A stretch of DNA of 64,000 nucleotides from Symbiodinium natans (taxonomy: Eukaryota > Sar > Dinophyceae > Suessiales > Symbiodiniaceae). Within the stretch, counting starts at the first letter, position 1. Each line of letters begins with the position of its first letter. The notes under the pieces were generated by a model that worked only from the letters and a program-made list of their open reading frames with translations, did not search any database and was not told the origin of the DNA. The position numbers and the translations under genes were made by a program. Positions 39,661 to 52,064 of this stretch are shown here, piece by piece. The stretch is from positions 288,024-352,023 of the forward strand of contig CAJNDS010002492.1 of NCBI GenBank assembly GCA_905221605.1. The letters run 5' to 3'.

Positions 39661-42260
39661 GTGCTAGATGAGGCTTCTCAAACTCCAAACACGACACATC
39701 CTCTTTCGAGGAGCCCCGCTTGAAACTGGCACCCCCTTTTGTGAGCCACAATCAATCTAAACCCTAAACCCTAAACCCTAAACCCTAAACCCTAAACCCT
39801 AAACCCTAAACCCTAAACCCTAAACCCTAAACCCTAAACTCCTACGAAAGCACAGAAAGGCTTTTGGGGGGTTCCGAAAGGCGCACATCTGAGAGCTTCA
39901 AGACTCTAGCGTGCGGAGAGCCTGCGCAGCATGCACAAGAAGGTGATTTGAGGTCGCCAGGTCGCCAAAGTTTGCCCTAAACCCTAAACCCTAAACCCTA
40001 AACCCTAAACCCGAAAAAGTATGGTTCAGAGTTTTAGGGCTTTTGGGACGGCTTGGGGTGTAAGGATGCAAGGTGGCCCCAAAACCCAAGTGGACTCATT
40101 CCCCCGCCCGCGAGCGCATCTTCCGTGCTTTGTACGGCCCTTAGGGTTTAGGGTTTCGGGTTTATGAATTCATAAGCCACGAGGCCCTGAACTCAAAACC
40201 CAGAACGACTCACCCCAGGCCGACTTCAAACTTTAAGTGTTGCATGTCTGTATGCAGTCTTGTAAGCGGGCGTAAACAAGAACCTGCAACTTACAGGAAG
40301 GCGTTGGAAACCCTAAACCCTAAACCCCAAACCCTAAACCCCAAACCCTAAACCCTAAACCCCAAGCTCCAAACCCCAAACCCCAAACCCCAAACCCTAA
40401 ACCCTAAACCCCATCCATGGCCACCCTCAGGGCACCTGCCATCTGAGAGCCTGATGGCCGAAGAGGAGCTGCCTTATCTGCAGGTCTCTTGCAGACATGT
40501 TAGAATCCCTAAACCCTAAACCGTAAACCCCAAACCCTAAACCCTAAACTGGGGCTTATTGGGTTTCACCAACACCTTGAGACTTGCGTCGTGCTAAGCT
40601 GGCGGAACCTTGAATCAGATGCACCCAAAAGGCCACTCAGACGTAAAGCTGACAAAGCCGGCCCGGTTTAGGGTTTAGGGTTTAGGATTTAGGGTTTAGG
40701 GTTTAGGGTTTAGGCTTCAGGGATGTTCAGGGTTTAGGGTGTAGGGTTCCCTGCAGAATGCCCGGGATGCGCACTCTTTGGAACGATGCTTCGCTTGGAG
40801 GTCGAAGGGGCAGAGGCCTCCCGGCCGAACTCCTCCTCGGCCTGTGGACTCACCCTAAACCCTAAATCCTAAACCCTAAACCCTAAACCCTACCCCTAAA
40901 CCCTAAACCCTAACCCTAGTTGCCTCCCGACGCCCGCCCACTACAGAGAGAGTTTTTTGCGTCTGAATTCCATGGTTGACAGAAGGGTGCTTCAGCCTTG
41001 TGAGTGTCGGGAGACTGCACTGCGGATGCCTAAACCCTAACCCTAAACCCTAAATTGCGAAAGCAAGGTGCCCCAGCATGCATTGCTCTCCGGGGGCGTC
41101 AACCATGGGAACCCTCAAGTGGGCCGCAACCCCTAACGTCCCCATGCCCGCTGCTCGAGAAACACAAAATCACCTTGAACCCAACGCAAGCAACCCTAAA
41201 CCCTAGCCCCTAAACCAACCCTAAACCCTAGCCCCTAAACCCGAAACCTTAAACCCGCAATCCCTGAACTCTTTTAAACCCTAAACCCTAAACCCTAAAC
41301 CCTAAACCCTTGCAGAAACCCTTGACGTCCTCGCCTGGCCGTCACTGGCAGCAGTGTCTTCCATCCACTCCTTGGGTTTTCAAATTTCAGCCTTCATCTT
41401 TGAGGCTCAGGGTTTAGGGTTTAGGGTTTAGGGTTTAGGGTTCAGGGCTTGCAGAGACTGAGTTTCTGATCTGAAATGCAACCCCTGAATCCCAAACCAG
41501 CCTTTTCATGCGGCCTCCGCGTTTGTCAGACTCGGCAAGGGTCTTTTAGCGGTAGTTCGGGGGGTGGTTTTGAAGACTACGTCTGCCCTCTTGCCTTAAG
41601 CACTAGCCCGAAACCCTAAACCAGGGCTCTTAATCCGTCGACCGCTACAAGAAGTATCTGGGGGTCTCCCAGAATTCGGGTACCTATCTTCGGGGGTCCT
41701 TCTCCATAGGTAAACCCTAAACCCTAAACCCTAAACCCTAAACCCTGTTATCAGGGGGTGGAGAGAAGGGTCCACGAGGGGTTCAAGCAAGATTTTCAAG
41801 GCCCCGGCTGCAGTGGCGAAGCCCTTCGCCGCCTTGGCTCTCACGACCAGGCGACCTGGCTGCATAGCCCTAAACCCTAAACCCTAAACCCTAAACCCTT
41901 TTAGGGTTTAAGGTTTAGGGTTTAGGGTTTAGGGTTTAGGGGCCTCTTTGTCTGTGGCCTGCAAGCTCCGACTCGGACTGAAGCAAAGACTCACTGGCTC
42001 CGCATGCGCCCGCCTGTAAACCGCCCTACGCCCTACACGCTGATTCAAACGCATGGTCATCAACAATTTAGGGTTTAGGGTTTAGGGTTTAGGGTTTAGG
42101 GTTTAGCTCCTTCGACTGCTTCCTTCCATCTTTTGTAACCCACAAGCAAGAATGCCGTTGTAGACCACGGCTACGTACATCTCAGGGCCACTCGCTGGAT
42201 AACCTTTTTGCCGAAGGAACGGCTCATCCATTTTGACAACTCCTCAAAGTTGACATGGCT
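39660..42260 (-). other. Possible multi-exon gene on the minus strand, upstream of ECH1
   Basis: Between telomeric tracts lie about 14 GC-rich segments of 50-110 bp, most with an open minus-strand frame following an AG: for example LLVHAAQALRTLE (39905-39970), AEEEFGREASAPSTSKRS (40755-40850), EWMEDTAASDGQAR (41315-41375), KGFATAAGALKILLEPLV (41765-41865), MYVAVVYNGILACGL (42130-42180) and FEELSKWMSRSFGKK (42205-42260). The 40.1 and 39.97 kb segments can be joined in phase with a GC donor and end in a stop. Same direction as ECH1. No family was recognised and exon borders were not solved throughout; several segments are open on the other strand too. Confidence 0.3.
39755..39840 (-). repeat. 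Telomeric tract, CCCTAAA, about 12 units
   Basis: Pure CCCTAAA units. Similar shorter tracts follow at 39975-40013, 40308-40410, 40507-40550, 40662-40750 (TTTAGGG), 40852-40920, 41190-41310, 41405-41450 (TTTAGGG), 41708-41750, 41868-41945 (both orientations) and 42065-42108 (TTTAGGG). Confidence 0.95.
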
Positions 42261-43550
42261 CATCTTGCTGAAGCCCCAGACCCTTGATCCTACTCTCTCT
42301 CTCCCCCCAAGGATGCAGGGGGCGCCGAAGCTGTGGATGCGCGACTGGACTTCTGGACGCCGGCTGGACCCAGCCTTCGGGAAGGGGCTCGATTAGAGAT
42401 CCGGGGCAAAACGAATTGCGGGATCGGTTGCGAGCGCGAGTGCGTTTGCGATGTATTGGTTTTGACTCAGTTCCTCAGGTCTTGTTGGTCTTCATCGTCG
42501 CGCCGTCATTCCTACTGGCAGCTATAGCTTGGGTCCGAAACTTTGAGCGACATGGCTCAACACGGTGCCGGAAGTGTGCCGACTCTTACTTCTGAGGGCG
42601 GCGCCCAACATGAAGCCTAGGGCGGGCAGAGGGGGGACTGCGCAAAGAACCCGGGGCCTGAAGGACCGGCCCCTGGCGGGGAGGAGATGAAGCAGGGAGC
42701 AATATGAAATGATTCGCGTGCACCCAAGCTGCCCGACCCAACACAAGCAGCACATGCTATAGATTTACGGTTTAGGGTTTAGGGTCCTGTAACGAATCAA
42801 GCCACGCCAGATCTGCATGAGAGCCCACGGCTCATAGCCGCGCCGAACGACGGTAGCTGATGACCACGGTTCGCAGTGAGGATTGCGAACGTTCTGTCGG
42901 GGGTCGCCCAGCTGGCAGCTGGCACTAAAGATGAAATTTCAAGATCAAACGACCGACGTTAAAACCTTGCAAGGGCCTCCGGTCGAAGTCCACTGGCTTC
43001 ATCTCTAGCTCAGAGTCATCAATATCTACAACTTGAGCGACTTACTTCTTTAGCTTCTCGCGACGAGATGCAGCACATCCTGCAGGCACTCTTGCAGAAA
43101 CAGCAGCCTTCGGGCACGACCGAGCCATGCAAGACAATTCAAGAACGCCAAACTCTGCCCCCTAAACGCGTGAGATGACGAGCTGACCATGCGAAGGGGC
43201 TTGCGAAGCCTGGAAACACAAGCGCCATGATGTACACCGACACCGTGCTTTCTGCTCTGCCTTCTGCGCTGACTTTTTTTGCACTCAAAAGGAGTCTAAG
43301 ACGTTGTCGTACGGCCATGGCTCTTTGTGTGGGGCCTTTCCTGTTCTTGGTTGATCAATAGAATACTTAATCACCATCTAATATTAAGGGAGGTTTCAGA
43401 TTGATGGTTAGACAGGCGGTTGGGGTAGCGAGGGCGGGTTCCTTGTCAAGAGAGTTGCAGTCACGTAGAAAGCCTCATGATGGTACGATTTCTATGTTGG
43501 GTTCTTGGGTGTTTGAGAGTGCGTAAAAAAGAGGCCCGCGGATATTCAAG
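42261..43550. other. Unassigned GC-balanced region
   Basis: Almost free of repeats apart from one short telomeric run near 42765. Frames at 42284-42595 (plus, with a hydrophobic segment) and 42522-42755 (minus) are open. If the 39.7-42.3 kb gene is real this holds its promoter. Confidence 0.4.
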
Positions 43551-43552
43551 GT

Positions 43553-43589
43553 ACCCCCCCCCCCCTCCCCCCCCCCCTCCCCCCCCCCC

Positions 43590-43625
<36 letters not shown>

Positions 43626-43827
43626 CCCCCCCCTCCCCCCCCCCTCCCCCCCCCCCCCCCCCCCCTCCCCCCCCCCTCCCCCCCCCCCGCTCCCCTCCCC
43701 CTCCCCGCCCCCCTCCCCCCCCCCCCTCCCCCCCCCCCCCCCCCCCCCCCTCCCCCCCCCCCTCCCCCCCCCCCCCCTCCCCCCTCCCCCCCTCCCCCCG
43801 CCCTCCCCCCCCTCCGCCCCCCCCCCA
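43553..43827 (+). repeat. 270-bp polypyrimidine tract, C runs broken by single T
   Basis: C runs of 7-30 bases separated by single T (CCTCC), with four isolated G. It begins GGTACC followed by the C run, the same start as the transposon tips. The proline- and glycine-rich frames of 119-138 codons over it are products of the tract. Confidence 0.95.
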
Positions 43828-44309
43828 AACCCAATTAATTTAACAAGATTTCTATTTGCCTTCTTTTTTCGTAGCATTTCAATTCAATTTTAATGGGGTG
43901 GGAATTATTTTGTCGAATCGGACTTCTACTAATTTCAATAGCAGTTCAATCAATTTTGATAGGAGTTGAACTTAATTCGAAAAGGATTTCTATTATTTTA
44001 ATACGAATCCCGTTAAACGCAATACAAATCTTATTAGAAGGAATAAATTCATATTATTAGAAATCTTTCAAAAGTAACAAAAGTTCTAACCCGATTAGAA
44101 TCAAAAGAAGTCCTATTAAAACTTTACTTAAAATCAAGTGAAACCCTATGAAGAATACTTTTCATTAAAAGAAATAGAAATGCCACTAATAGAAGCCAGA
44201 AACCCTTGCTCCCTGTTAAGTAAAATTCCACATTTTGTGTTTGTTAATTTCTAGTAAAGTAAATCGAAATCTTACTAAAATTGATAAAAGGGGGAATTGA
44301 CCAAGGAGG

Positions 44310-44357
44310 GGCCCCCCCCCCCCCCCACTTGAACAAGAGAGGGGGGGGGGGGGGGCC
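44310..44357. repeat. Homopolymer fold-back: C run, 14-bp loop, G run
   Basis: GG followed by 16 C, the loop ACTTGAACAAGAGA, then 15 G and CC: a perfect hairpin made of homopolymers. Confidence 0.85.
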
Positions 44358-45661
44358 TATCGTGTTCTTCATTCGCTGTGTCGTGAAGGATATTTGTATT
44401 AAGCCGCTGAACATGGGAATTTTGGGCAATCCTAAACCCTAAACGCTAAACCCGTCCGAGCACCCAACTGCCGTGGCACCCAGAGCGGCCACAGCAGCTG
44501 CCCAGGAGCTCGAAGAGCCTTTTAAAGGTGCCAGCGTCTCTTGCCATGGTTTAGGGTTTAGGGTTTAGCGTCGCGTGAGAAGGTCAGAATAGGTGTAAGG
44601 TTTGGTTTGGGGGTTTAGGGCTGAGCCGAGCTTCAGGTTTCGAATTGAGTTTGGGGTTCTGATTTAAGGCTCCCCACATACCTTGTGGGAAGCGAAAGGT
44701 CGTCAGAGATTCGCTTTGCGACACTTCGGAAATGCGAGTCGGCAAAAAAAAAAGTTTAGGGTTTAGCTCACTCTCGCACAAGGCCGGCAAGGTTCGTTGG
44801 TCTGTGTAGGCACTGCGACAAACCCTAAACCCTAAACCCTAAACTAGGACCCACCCCCCCCTCTAAGCCCATCAACCACATCGCCGGTCTCATCAGGCAA
44901 AAGAAAGGGCAAACCATCGTCAGAGCGCATCTAGGCCACTGTGGACTGGCAGTTTGCCAGGCTCACAAGCAGGCAACCCCCCAAAAGTACGACCCACGGC
45001 CCATCCCCCCAATGACTTCCTGACAGACTAGCCTCAACAAGCCTTGTCACAAGGCCACAAAAGTCGCACATCGCATGGTGAAACTCGCCTCAACCTCATT
45101 ACATCTTTCATGTTTCCATGGCTGGACACTTGTGTCATAATGTCCACTCACTCTGCCGTCACACACGTTCCATGCAGCTTGGGACAATGCCATCAAACAG
45201 GGATCCGAATTGCTTCATGCCCATGCCAAGAGGGGCATCCCAAATTCGCAATGCAACTAGGCCTGTTCAAACTCAAACCTAAGAACCTAAAGCCCTTACA
45301 CAAATCACGCAAAGGGCTACAAGCAGCGGGGTAACGGATACCTAGTTCCCAAATTCTCAATGACAGGGTGCTGGAAGACTAAGGGAGGCTTCCAGTTCAA
45401 CTCACCCTGGCCGTTTGGAGCCGAGGGGTCTACATCTATGAGCTCTCCAAGGCCACCCTCAAACGGAAACCACCGACTTCCCACCCTAAACCCTAAACCC
45501 TCCTAAACCCTCCTAAACCCTAAACCCTATACATACCCTCCAAGGGATCAAGGGGTTTCTTCGGGCTAGGGGACCGCCCCCTCGCGGCTCAGATGCTTCG
45601 GTGGGATTTCGGGGCTGAAGTGCTGGGGTTTAAGGGTTTGGGGTTGAGAGTTCAGGGTGTA

Positions 45662-45752
45662 ACTTAGTTGTCCAGTAACCTGGGGGGATTAAAGGTTAAC
45701 CTTTGGGACTACAAGGGGATTATACTACTCCAAAAACCCAAAAAGGTTCAAG
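45662..45752. repeat. Dispersed repeat, family 4
   Basis: CTTAGTTGTCCAGTAACCTG, AAAGGTTAACCTTTGGG and AAGGGGATTATACTA in order; the copy at 58700-58800 has the same blocks. AAAGGTTAACCTTT is a perfect palindrome in both. Confidence 0.65.
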
Positions 45753-46079
45753 ACAGTCGCAGCCTTGCGCCAGCGGGCTGGGCCTTCCGGTGTCGGCTCC
45801 GGTTTTGCAACACCACTCGGAAGCTTTACAGGGGTCCATGCAACCTTTTTTTGCAACGAGCTTGGCTACGCTCCCGCCCGGCTTGGCTGTCCCCATACCC
45901 TGCACTCGTGATTGCAACCCTAAACCCTAACCCCTTCTGAACCCAGACTACCCTAAACCCTAAACCCAAAACCCTACAAGGTTAGGTGGCAAGCCCCCGA
46001 TTCCACGCAACACACGACACAGGAAGACCAGCCCTATTTTTTCTGAACTCAGAACCCTAAACGTTGAAAACACTGTAGA

Positions 46080-46240
46080 GCCGCTATAGAAAACCTATAG
46101 ACCCTATAGAAACCCTACGAGAAACCCTACCAGACCCCATACCAACCCTAAAGGGCCCCCATAGAAACCCTATGGAGTCCCTATAGCAACCCTTGAGAGA
46201 CCCTATAGAAACCCTATGGCCCTATAGAAACCCTCTGGCC
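46080..46240 (-). repeat. CCCTATAGAAA-type tandem array
   Basis: About 13 irregular units of ACCCTATAGAA type leading directly into a pure CCCTAAA run at 46236-46285. Confidence 0.8.
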
Positions 46241-47069
46241 CTAAACCCTAAACCCTAAACCCTAAACCCTAAACCCTAAACCCTCTAGAAACTCTTTGGT
46301 CCCACAGGTCGAAACACTGAGCAGCCTCGGGGATTCCTGCGGGCGCTCGGTGACGGCGGGCAAAGCCCGGGGCCGAACCTGGCTTCCCCGGAAGTCTATG
46401 TCTGTAGGGTTTAGGGTTTAGGGTTTAGGGTTTAGTGTTTAGGGTTTAGGGTTCAGGGTTTAGGAGTTTTGGGTTTGGGGAAATGCATCCATTTGCTTAT
46501 CTTACATGAAGATGCCGACTCCCAAAACAGTGAGACGAAGGGCTTCGACTGTCAAAGGACGGGCTAGAACCTACTGGGGCCTGGAGGCTCTCTTAGGGGC
46601 ATCCCTAAACCCTAAACCCTAAACCCTAAACCCTAAACCCTAAACCCTAAACCCTAAACTTTAGGGATCCAAATGAGCGCTGCCTAAGGCCCTTTCTGCC
46701 TTTTGCAACAGGCCTGCCACTTCGCCCTTTTCTAAAAGCCCTAAATAGCCCTGAAACCTACAAACCCCTAAAATCGTGAAACCCTAAAACTCTGAAACCC
46801 AGGGTTGGTGCACTTCAGGGTTCAGGGGTTTCGGAGGCTGTTTTGTTTTCTTATCCGCCATCCTCCGCAACTTTCGGTGTTTGCATCACGGTGGCCGCCT
46901 TCCAATGCAAGCCTATTCCTCTACTCCAACACCGTATCTCACGTGCAAGAAAAACAACGAAAGCAACTTTGTGGAAACGCGGTCGCGGCGGAGTTGAGAT
47001 TTTGAGGCTGTTACTGCAGATCGTCGCAGTTTCGTTTCATACATACTTTTCCACATGATTCTTACATAT

Positions 47070-47345
47070 ACATTTACATATATATATATATATGTTCATT
47101 TATTCATTTACTTGCTTGTTTATTTATGTGTGTGTGAATGCATGAATGCATGTTCTATATATATATATATATATACATACACATACAAATAAATAAATAT
47201 AAATATGTATATACATATATATATATATATACATATACATATATCTATTTATATTTGTCCTTATATAGATACACACACACATCAACCTATGAATCAATGT
47301 TACACACAAATATACATTATATATATATATATATATATACATATG
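47070..47345. repeat. AT microsatellite block
   Basis: (TA)n with TACATA, ATTTAT and CACACA variants; Tyr/Ile frames over it are not genes. Confidence 0.9.
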
Positions 47346-48365
47346 ATGGGGCCAAGGTTCCGGTTCCGTGCTTGGCTTAGGGTGCTGCGGAACCCGCCCG
47401 AGGTGGGAACGCAACAGATCTTTGCAAGAGTCAAAAAACGGTCAATCTGAGGTAAGGGGGGGTTAGGAATTAGAGTTTGTTAGGGTTTAGGGTTTAGGGT
47501 TTCGGGGTTTTGTTGCTCAAAATATACACTCACCCTTAGGCCACGCAGCCTGCTGCACGAAGGCACGCGTGGCCATGACCACACGGGCAGGATGCAAAAT
47601 TATAAAAAAACTCACGGCGCTTGAACCCTAAGGCGTCCACCGCCGCCTGATGCTGCTGTGTGGGCTTCCGGCTTGCAAATAGGGTTTCGGCATGATTCAC
47701 TTTTGGATCAGATAAACAAGGCTCCTGAGCCAAACAAGCCCAGCTGCGTCGAGCCCTCATCCCTCATGCCCCCTGCGCCTCTGCACTCAAGAACGGCCCC
47801 AGTGCTGAAAGATCTCAAAGACGAAAGGGACGAAGGAGGTGAACTCCGAACCCCTAAACCCTAAACCCTAAACCCTAAACCCCACAGGAACCTCCAAGTT
47901 CAAGTTCAAGTAAAGGTCCCTGCTGCTTCAACGCCCAGAAAAAACCACCGGCTCCTTGAACTCCACGTGCTTCGCCTCCCGGCGCACACGCTGTTTCAGG
48001 GTTCTTTGGGGTCTGCAATCTAGGGGCCGGAATAAGTACTAGTATATTCCCTTATGGTGCCTGTATAGCTATAGTGTAATCACCCCCCCCAAAACCCTAG
48101 TCTAAGTATCAAGACCCCCATATTACATCTTAGGCTCATTTATCCAAACGGCAGGGTCTCATGCATCGCAAGTTGGAGGATTTTTCGGGTGCCGGATCTG
48201 GCGCCTGGGGTCGCATGCACGTTTAAGCTGAGGCCCCATTGGGCCCCTAGCCGTTGGCGTGAAAACCTGTCACTTCCTTTCCCTTTCTTATTTGCCCCAG
48301 GACCTTTCCTCAAAACCGAATAGGCAAAGAAACCCTATAGCCCTGCATATGATGAAATGCTACCT

Positions 48366-48508
48366 CTTGGGATGTTCCCCCTTATACTAAGCGTCCTTCA
48401 TAGGGATCATCGCAGCCCCTACTATAAACCCTAAACCCTAAACCCTAAACCCTAAACCCTACTCTCATCCCTCTTAAGGACTGCTAGTCTCAGGGGAACA
48501 TCCCAAGC
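48366..48508. repeat. Fold-back repeat, family 1, with a telomeric tract as its loop
   Basis: Left arm GGGATGTTCCCCCTTATACT and GTCCTTCATAGGGAT; right arm ATCCCTCTTAAGGAC, GCTAGTCTCAGGGG and AACATCCC. The arms pair over about 45 bp and enclose five CCCTAAA units (48424-48462). Confidence 0.8.
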
Positions 48509-48585
48509 TACCTTCCGGAAGAATTTCTGGGGGCTGGGCATGCCAGCCCTGAAGATCCTTTTGCCACTTCTGCCACCTGAGCTGC

Positions 48586-48696
48586 TTAGGGTTTAGGGTT
48601 TAGGGTTTAGGGTTTAGGGTTTAGGGTTTAGGGTTTAGGGTTTAGGGTTTAGGGTTTAGGGTTTAGGGTTTAGGGTTTAGGGTTTAGGGTTTAGGG
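48586..48696 (+). repeat. Telomeric tract, TTTAGGG, about 16 pure units
   Basis: Uninterrupted units, among the longest in the window. Confidence 0.95.
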
Positions 48697-49660
48697 CACG
48701 AGAAGGGTTGTTGGCAGGTCTTTCTGATGTTTCTACAGGGTAATAGGACTTGGGTAGAGGGTTTATAGAGCGTTTAGGGTTTAGGGCATAGGGTTTGGTT
48801 TGGTCACCGGCTTGGTGTAACGTGTATGTTGGGTGAACAGGTGCTCAAGAACTCGTACGTTTGCAGATTCCTTAGAGTTTATCTTCAAAGCTGTTGGTTC
48901 TGAAGACTCATCATCGAAGGGCAAGACGGGAAGGCGTGGAAGTAGAAGTCAGACAAGCAAGCCAACCTCCTGCCATTGAGGATGGGCACGAAAACTAAAT
49001 ATCAGACTATCACAGAGGTTTCCAAGGGACCATGGGGGGTTCCGAGGAGCACTCCCCATGAACTGGTAAGGGAGTCATGGAAAAGCACATGAGACGAGAA
49101 AGCCCCCAACTCTCTCTCGCGCCGATGTTCTCTCTTTTGTACCAGAAACCCATGCAACAAGCCTTTAGGGTTTAGGGTTTAGGCCTTAGGGATTAGGGTT
49201 TAGGGTTAGCCATCGACCGCCCTCGATGCCAACTAACTCCCCGGGCTGCATGCTCTTCGTTTCATGGACAGGTTCTGCCCTTGCTGGACAAGTTGTGAGC
49301 GATGTGTGTCAGCTATTGAGTCAACCCTAAACCCTAAACCCTAAACCCTAAACCCTAAACTAAACCCTAAACCCTAAACCCTAAACCCCAACCCTAAACC
49401 CTAAACCCTAAACCCACCTGCCAAGCGAGAGTCTTGGGCCGCCACTTCTCTTTGAACCACTCACTGGGCTGGAGGTCCTCGATTCGCCTCTTTAGAGAAT
49501 GGGGAAGGACCTTACCTGAAGGCTCTCGGGTTTAGGGTTTAGGGTTTAGGGTTTCTCTCTCTCTCTCTGCCGCTGCATCCCAAAGGTCCCACTGCGTGAG
49601 GCAGCCAAAACACCTACTCAGATCAGCAGGCGTGAAAAAGGGTTTAGGGTTTAGGGTTTA

Positions 49661-49742
49661 GGGGCTCCAATGTAGTTCCTTTTTGGATTCGTTATAGGGG
49701 ATTCTAGTATACTAAACGAAGAAGGTACTACTTAGGAGCCTT
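49661..49742. repeat. Fold-back repeat, family 2
   Basis: GGCTCCAATGTAGTTCCTTT at the left, AAGGTACTACTTAGGAGCC at the right (inverted), with GTTATAGGGGATTCTAGTAT between. Near-identical relative at 55431-55513. Confidence 0.75.
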
Positions 49743-51211
49743 TGGGTAAAGAGGGCTCTCTCCAGCGCGCTTCGGGTATCAGTTCAGAGTTCAAGTCTTC
49801 AGCGTTTTCGGAGTCGTCTCAGCGTGTGCAGGATGTGGGATCGAATTTCACTTCCTTTGCATCCGGACTTGGGCGCTCGAATTTCCCTAAACCCTAAAGC
49901 CTAAAGCCTTTAAGAACTGTATGCAGCACTCTGCTGGGGTTCCCCGCGTCGTCAGCTTGTTCTCTTGGATCCACCTTGGTGTGCATGCGCAGCAATAAGG
50001 GGAGTTCCCAGCATTAGGGTGCCCTGATTGGGGGGTTCCTGCAATGAAGATTACAGCATTTTGGGTAAGACACGGGGTGCCCCTTTTTTTTTCGGAAACC
50101 CCCATATCTGGGTTTGGGGCTTTGGGTTGCAAAAGGACTTAGAAAGGTTTAGGGCTTCGCGGGGCTTACAACTCAGCATGGGTACCGTCACAGCAGGTCC
50201 GACCCAAATACCTGACGAAAGTAACCATGCAGGGGGTGAAGCTGACTACTGGCATACCGAATCCGAGCGTTTGCCAGGCCATGTAGTCACGCAGTCTTGA
50301 GTCAATGCTTGACGGCTTGTGGCGACTTGCTTCATGCAGCTCAGGACGTCAAGCTTTTGGTTTGAGGTTTTACAGGTGGGGGGGTTCGGGTTAGGGCTGT
50401 GGGGCTGCCACTGTCGCAAGTAGTCTTCCGATGCAACCGGGCTCTGCCAGGGGTAGAGCACCTGCAAACAGGGTGGAACACTCGGAAACATGGCGAACCC
50501 TGCCCCAGGTGCAACCCTAAACCCTCCCATGTTCTCCCCCGCCTGCAGGGCTAGATTGCCTCAAAACCCCAAAAGGCCTAAACGAGCAGCCGTGTAGACC
50601 TGCAACGACGGGCCTCTGTACAGCCTGAACCCACAGACCCGAGAAAACCACACGCGACACCATGCCTAGACCAAATGAACCCGTTTGTTACGGTTAGCTA
50701 AAACCCCCAAAGCATGTGGCCCTCTATGGGTTGTTGGGTTTTTTTCTACATACTTTGGGGGTCCAGGTATGGTTCATACAGCCATATACGGAGTATAGTA
50801 GCATATGGATGTATATAGTACATGGTCCTATCTTTGGGGGGTGTATTGGGTCCTCAATAGACACCCTAAAGCCTAAAAAGCTGCGTCGTTGCCAAGACCC
50901 TAAACCCTAAACCCTAAACCACCTAGGCCCCGGAAGTTCTGGATTTGGAGGGCTGTGGGCTTGGACCGCGACGAGGTCACCACATTGTTAAAGCACAGTT
51001 CCAGCAAGGTAGCCCAACCGAAAACCATTTACGGAACCGGATTTGGCGACTGCCCTAAACCCCAAACCCTAAACCCTCAAGACAAAATAGAAATTGTATG
51101 TGGTATCATTCAGAATTTCCCAAGTTATTTGTCGAAACAGCTGACAAGCTAAGTTTAAGTAAATTAATCCAAAATTTCTCAATTACGTAAACCCTCCACA
51201 CACCCCCCCCC

Positions 51212-51248
<37 letters not shown>

Positions 51249-52060
51249 AACACAAAAAAAAAGAAAAACATAGTTCCAAAAAACAACTCGGTCAAAACGT
51301 CTCGGCAAAAGCGTTATTGGGACCCAAACCCTATACAATTTCTATAAACCCTAAACCCCAAAACCCTCGTAGCCTCAGCCCCCCAAGGTTGATTCAGATG
51401 GAGCTGGGGGCCTCGTCGAAGCCTTCTTTCTCATCGGGAAGGCTGAAGTTGACAAAGCAAGCGCCTGTTTCTCAGGCGCGCGGCAGTGCCAACCAAGACC
51501 CGCAGGGTTTAGGGTTTAGGGTTTAGGGGTTTAGTACCCCCCCAAAAAGGCACCATAACAACCCTCCAAAACACACACCAAGAACCCCCAAAAGGCACCA
51601 CAATAACCCCCCAAAGGCGCCATAACAACAGCACAAAAGGCGCCACAATAACGCCGCAAAAGGCACCACAATAACCCCCAAAAGGCACCATAATCACAAT
51701 AACACAACAACCCCTGAAAGGCACCAAAGGTACCCTAACCCTGAAGCCTAAACCCTAAACCCTAAACCCCAAATACTAACCCTAAGCCCTAAACCCCAAA
51801 CCCTAAACCCTAACCATAAAAAGAAAACTGACCACATGAACCTGAGATCGCGGCTGAGAGCCTGCGGTGCCAGGTCCGGGAGCGCGTCGGACCTTTGAGC
51901 CGCTGTGTCCCCAAACCCTAAACCCTAAACCCTAAACCCTAAACCCTAAACGTTTTAAGGATCTTCGAGCTGACGTTTTAGGGTTCAGGATTTGGGAGCC
52001 CGGCCGCTTGTACCACTGCTTCTTCTCCTGCGGCAACTGCTGGACTGAGAGCGCAAGATT
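49743..52060. other. Unassigned region
   Basis: Short telomeric runs (50898, 51325-51370, 51505-51530, 51745-51815, 51911-51955), an A-rich run (51205-51270), a GGCACCATAA minisatellite (51535-51725) and short open frames at 50028-50300, 50246-50530 and 50716-50910. Nothing recognised. Confidence 0.4.
51535..51725 (+). repeat. Minisatellite, about 25-bp units (AAAAGGCACCATAATAACC)
   Basis: Seven or eight units of CCCCAAAAGGCACCACAATAA type. The minus-strand frame over it (GGYCGAF-like, Val/Phe-rich) is a repeat product. Confidence 0.85.
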
Positions 52061-52064
52061 TGTA

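Larger units (their letters stand above)
43828..47060. other. Unassigned region; AT-rich start, then mosaic
   Basis: 43828-44300 is AT-rich with repeated ATTAGAA, TTTTAAT and AATCTTATTA words and no open frame of note. Later: a family 4 repeat (45662), a CCCTATAGAAA array (46080-46240), and telomeric runs at 44818, 45484-45530, 45915-45980, 46236-46285, 46405-46465 and 46602-46660. No gene recognised. Confidence 0.4.
47346..49660. other. Unassigned region with a family 1 fold-back and long telomeric tract
   Basis: Open plus frames at 47658-47864 and 48860-49090 and a minus frame at 47536-47760 have no recognisable domain. A family 6 repeat lies near 48014-48110. Telomeric tracts at 47850-47882, 48424-48462, 48586-48696, 49163-49208, 49323-49412 and 49528-49552. 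Confidence 0.4.

Noticed and set aside
43461-43893. Long proline- and glycine-rich ORFs on both strands
   Set aside because: They are translations of the polypyrimidine tract; any frame of poly-C with rare T is open.
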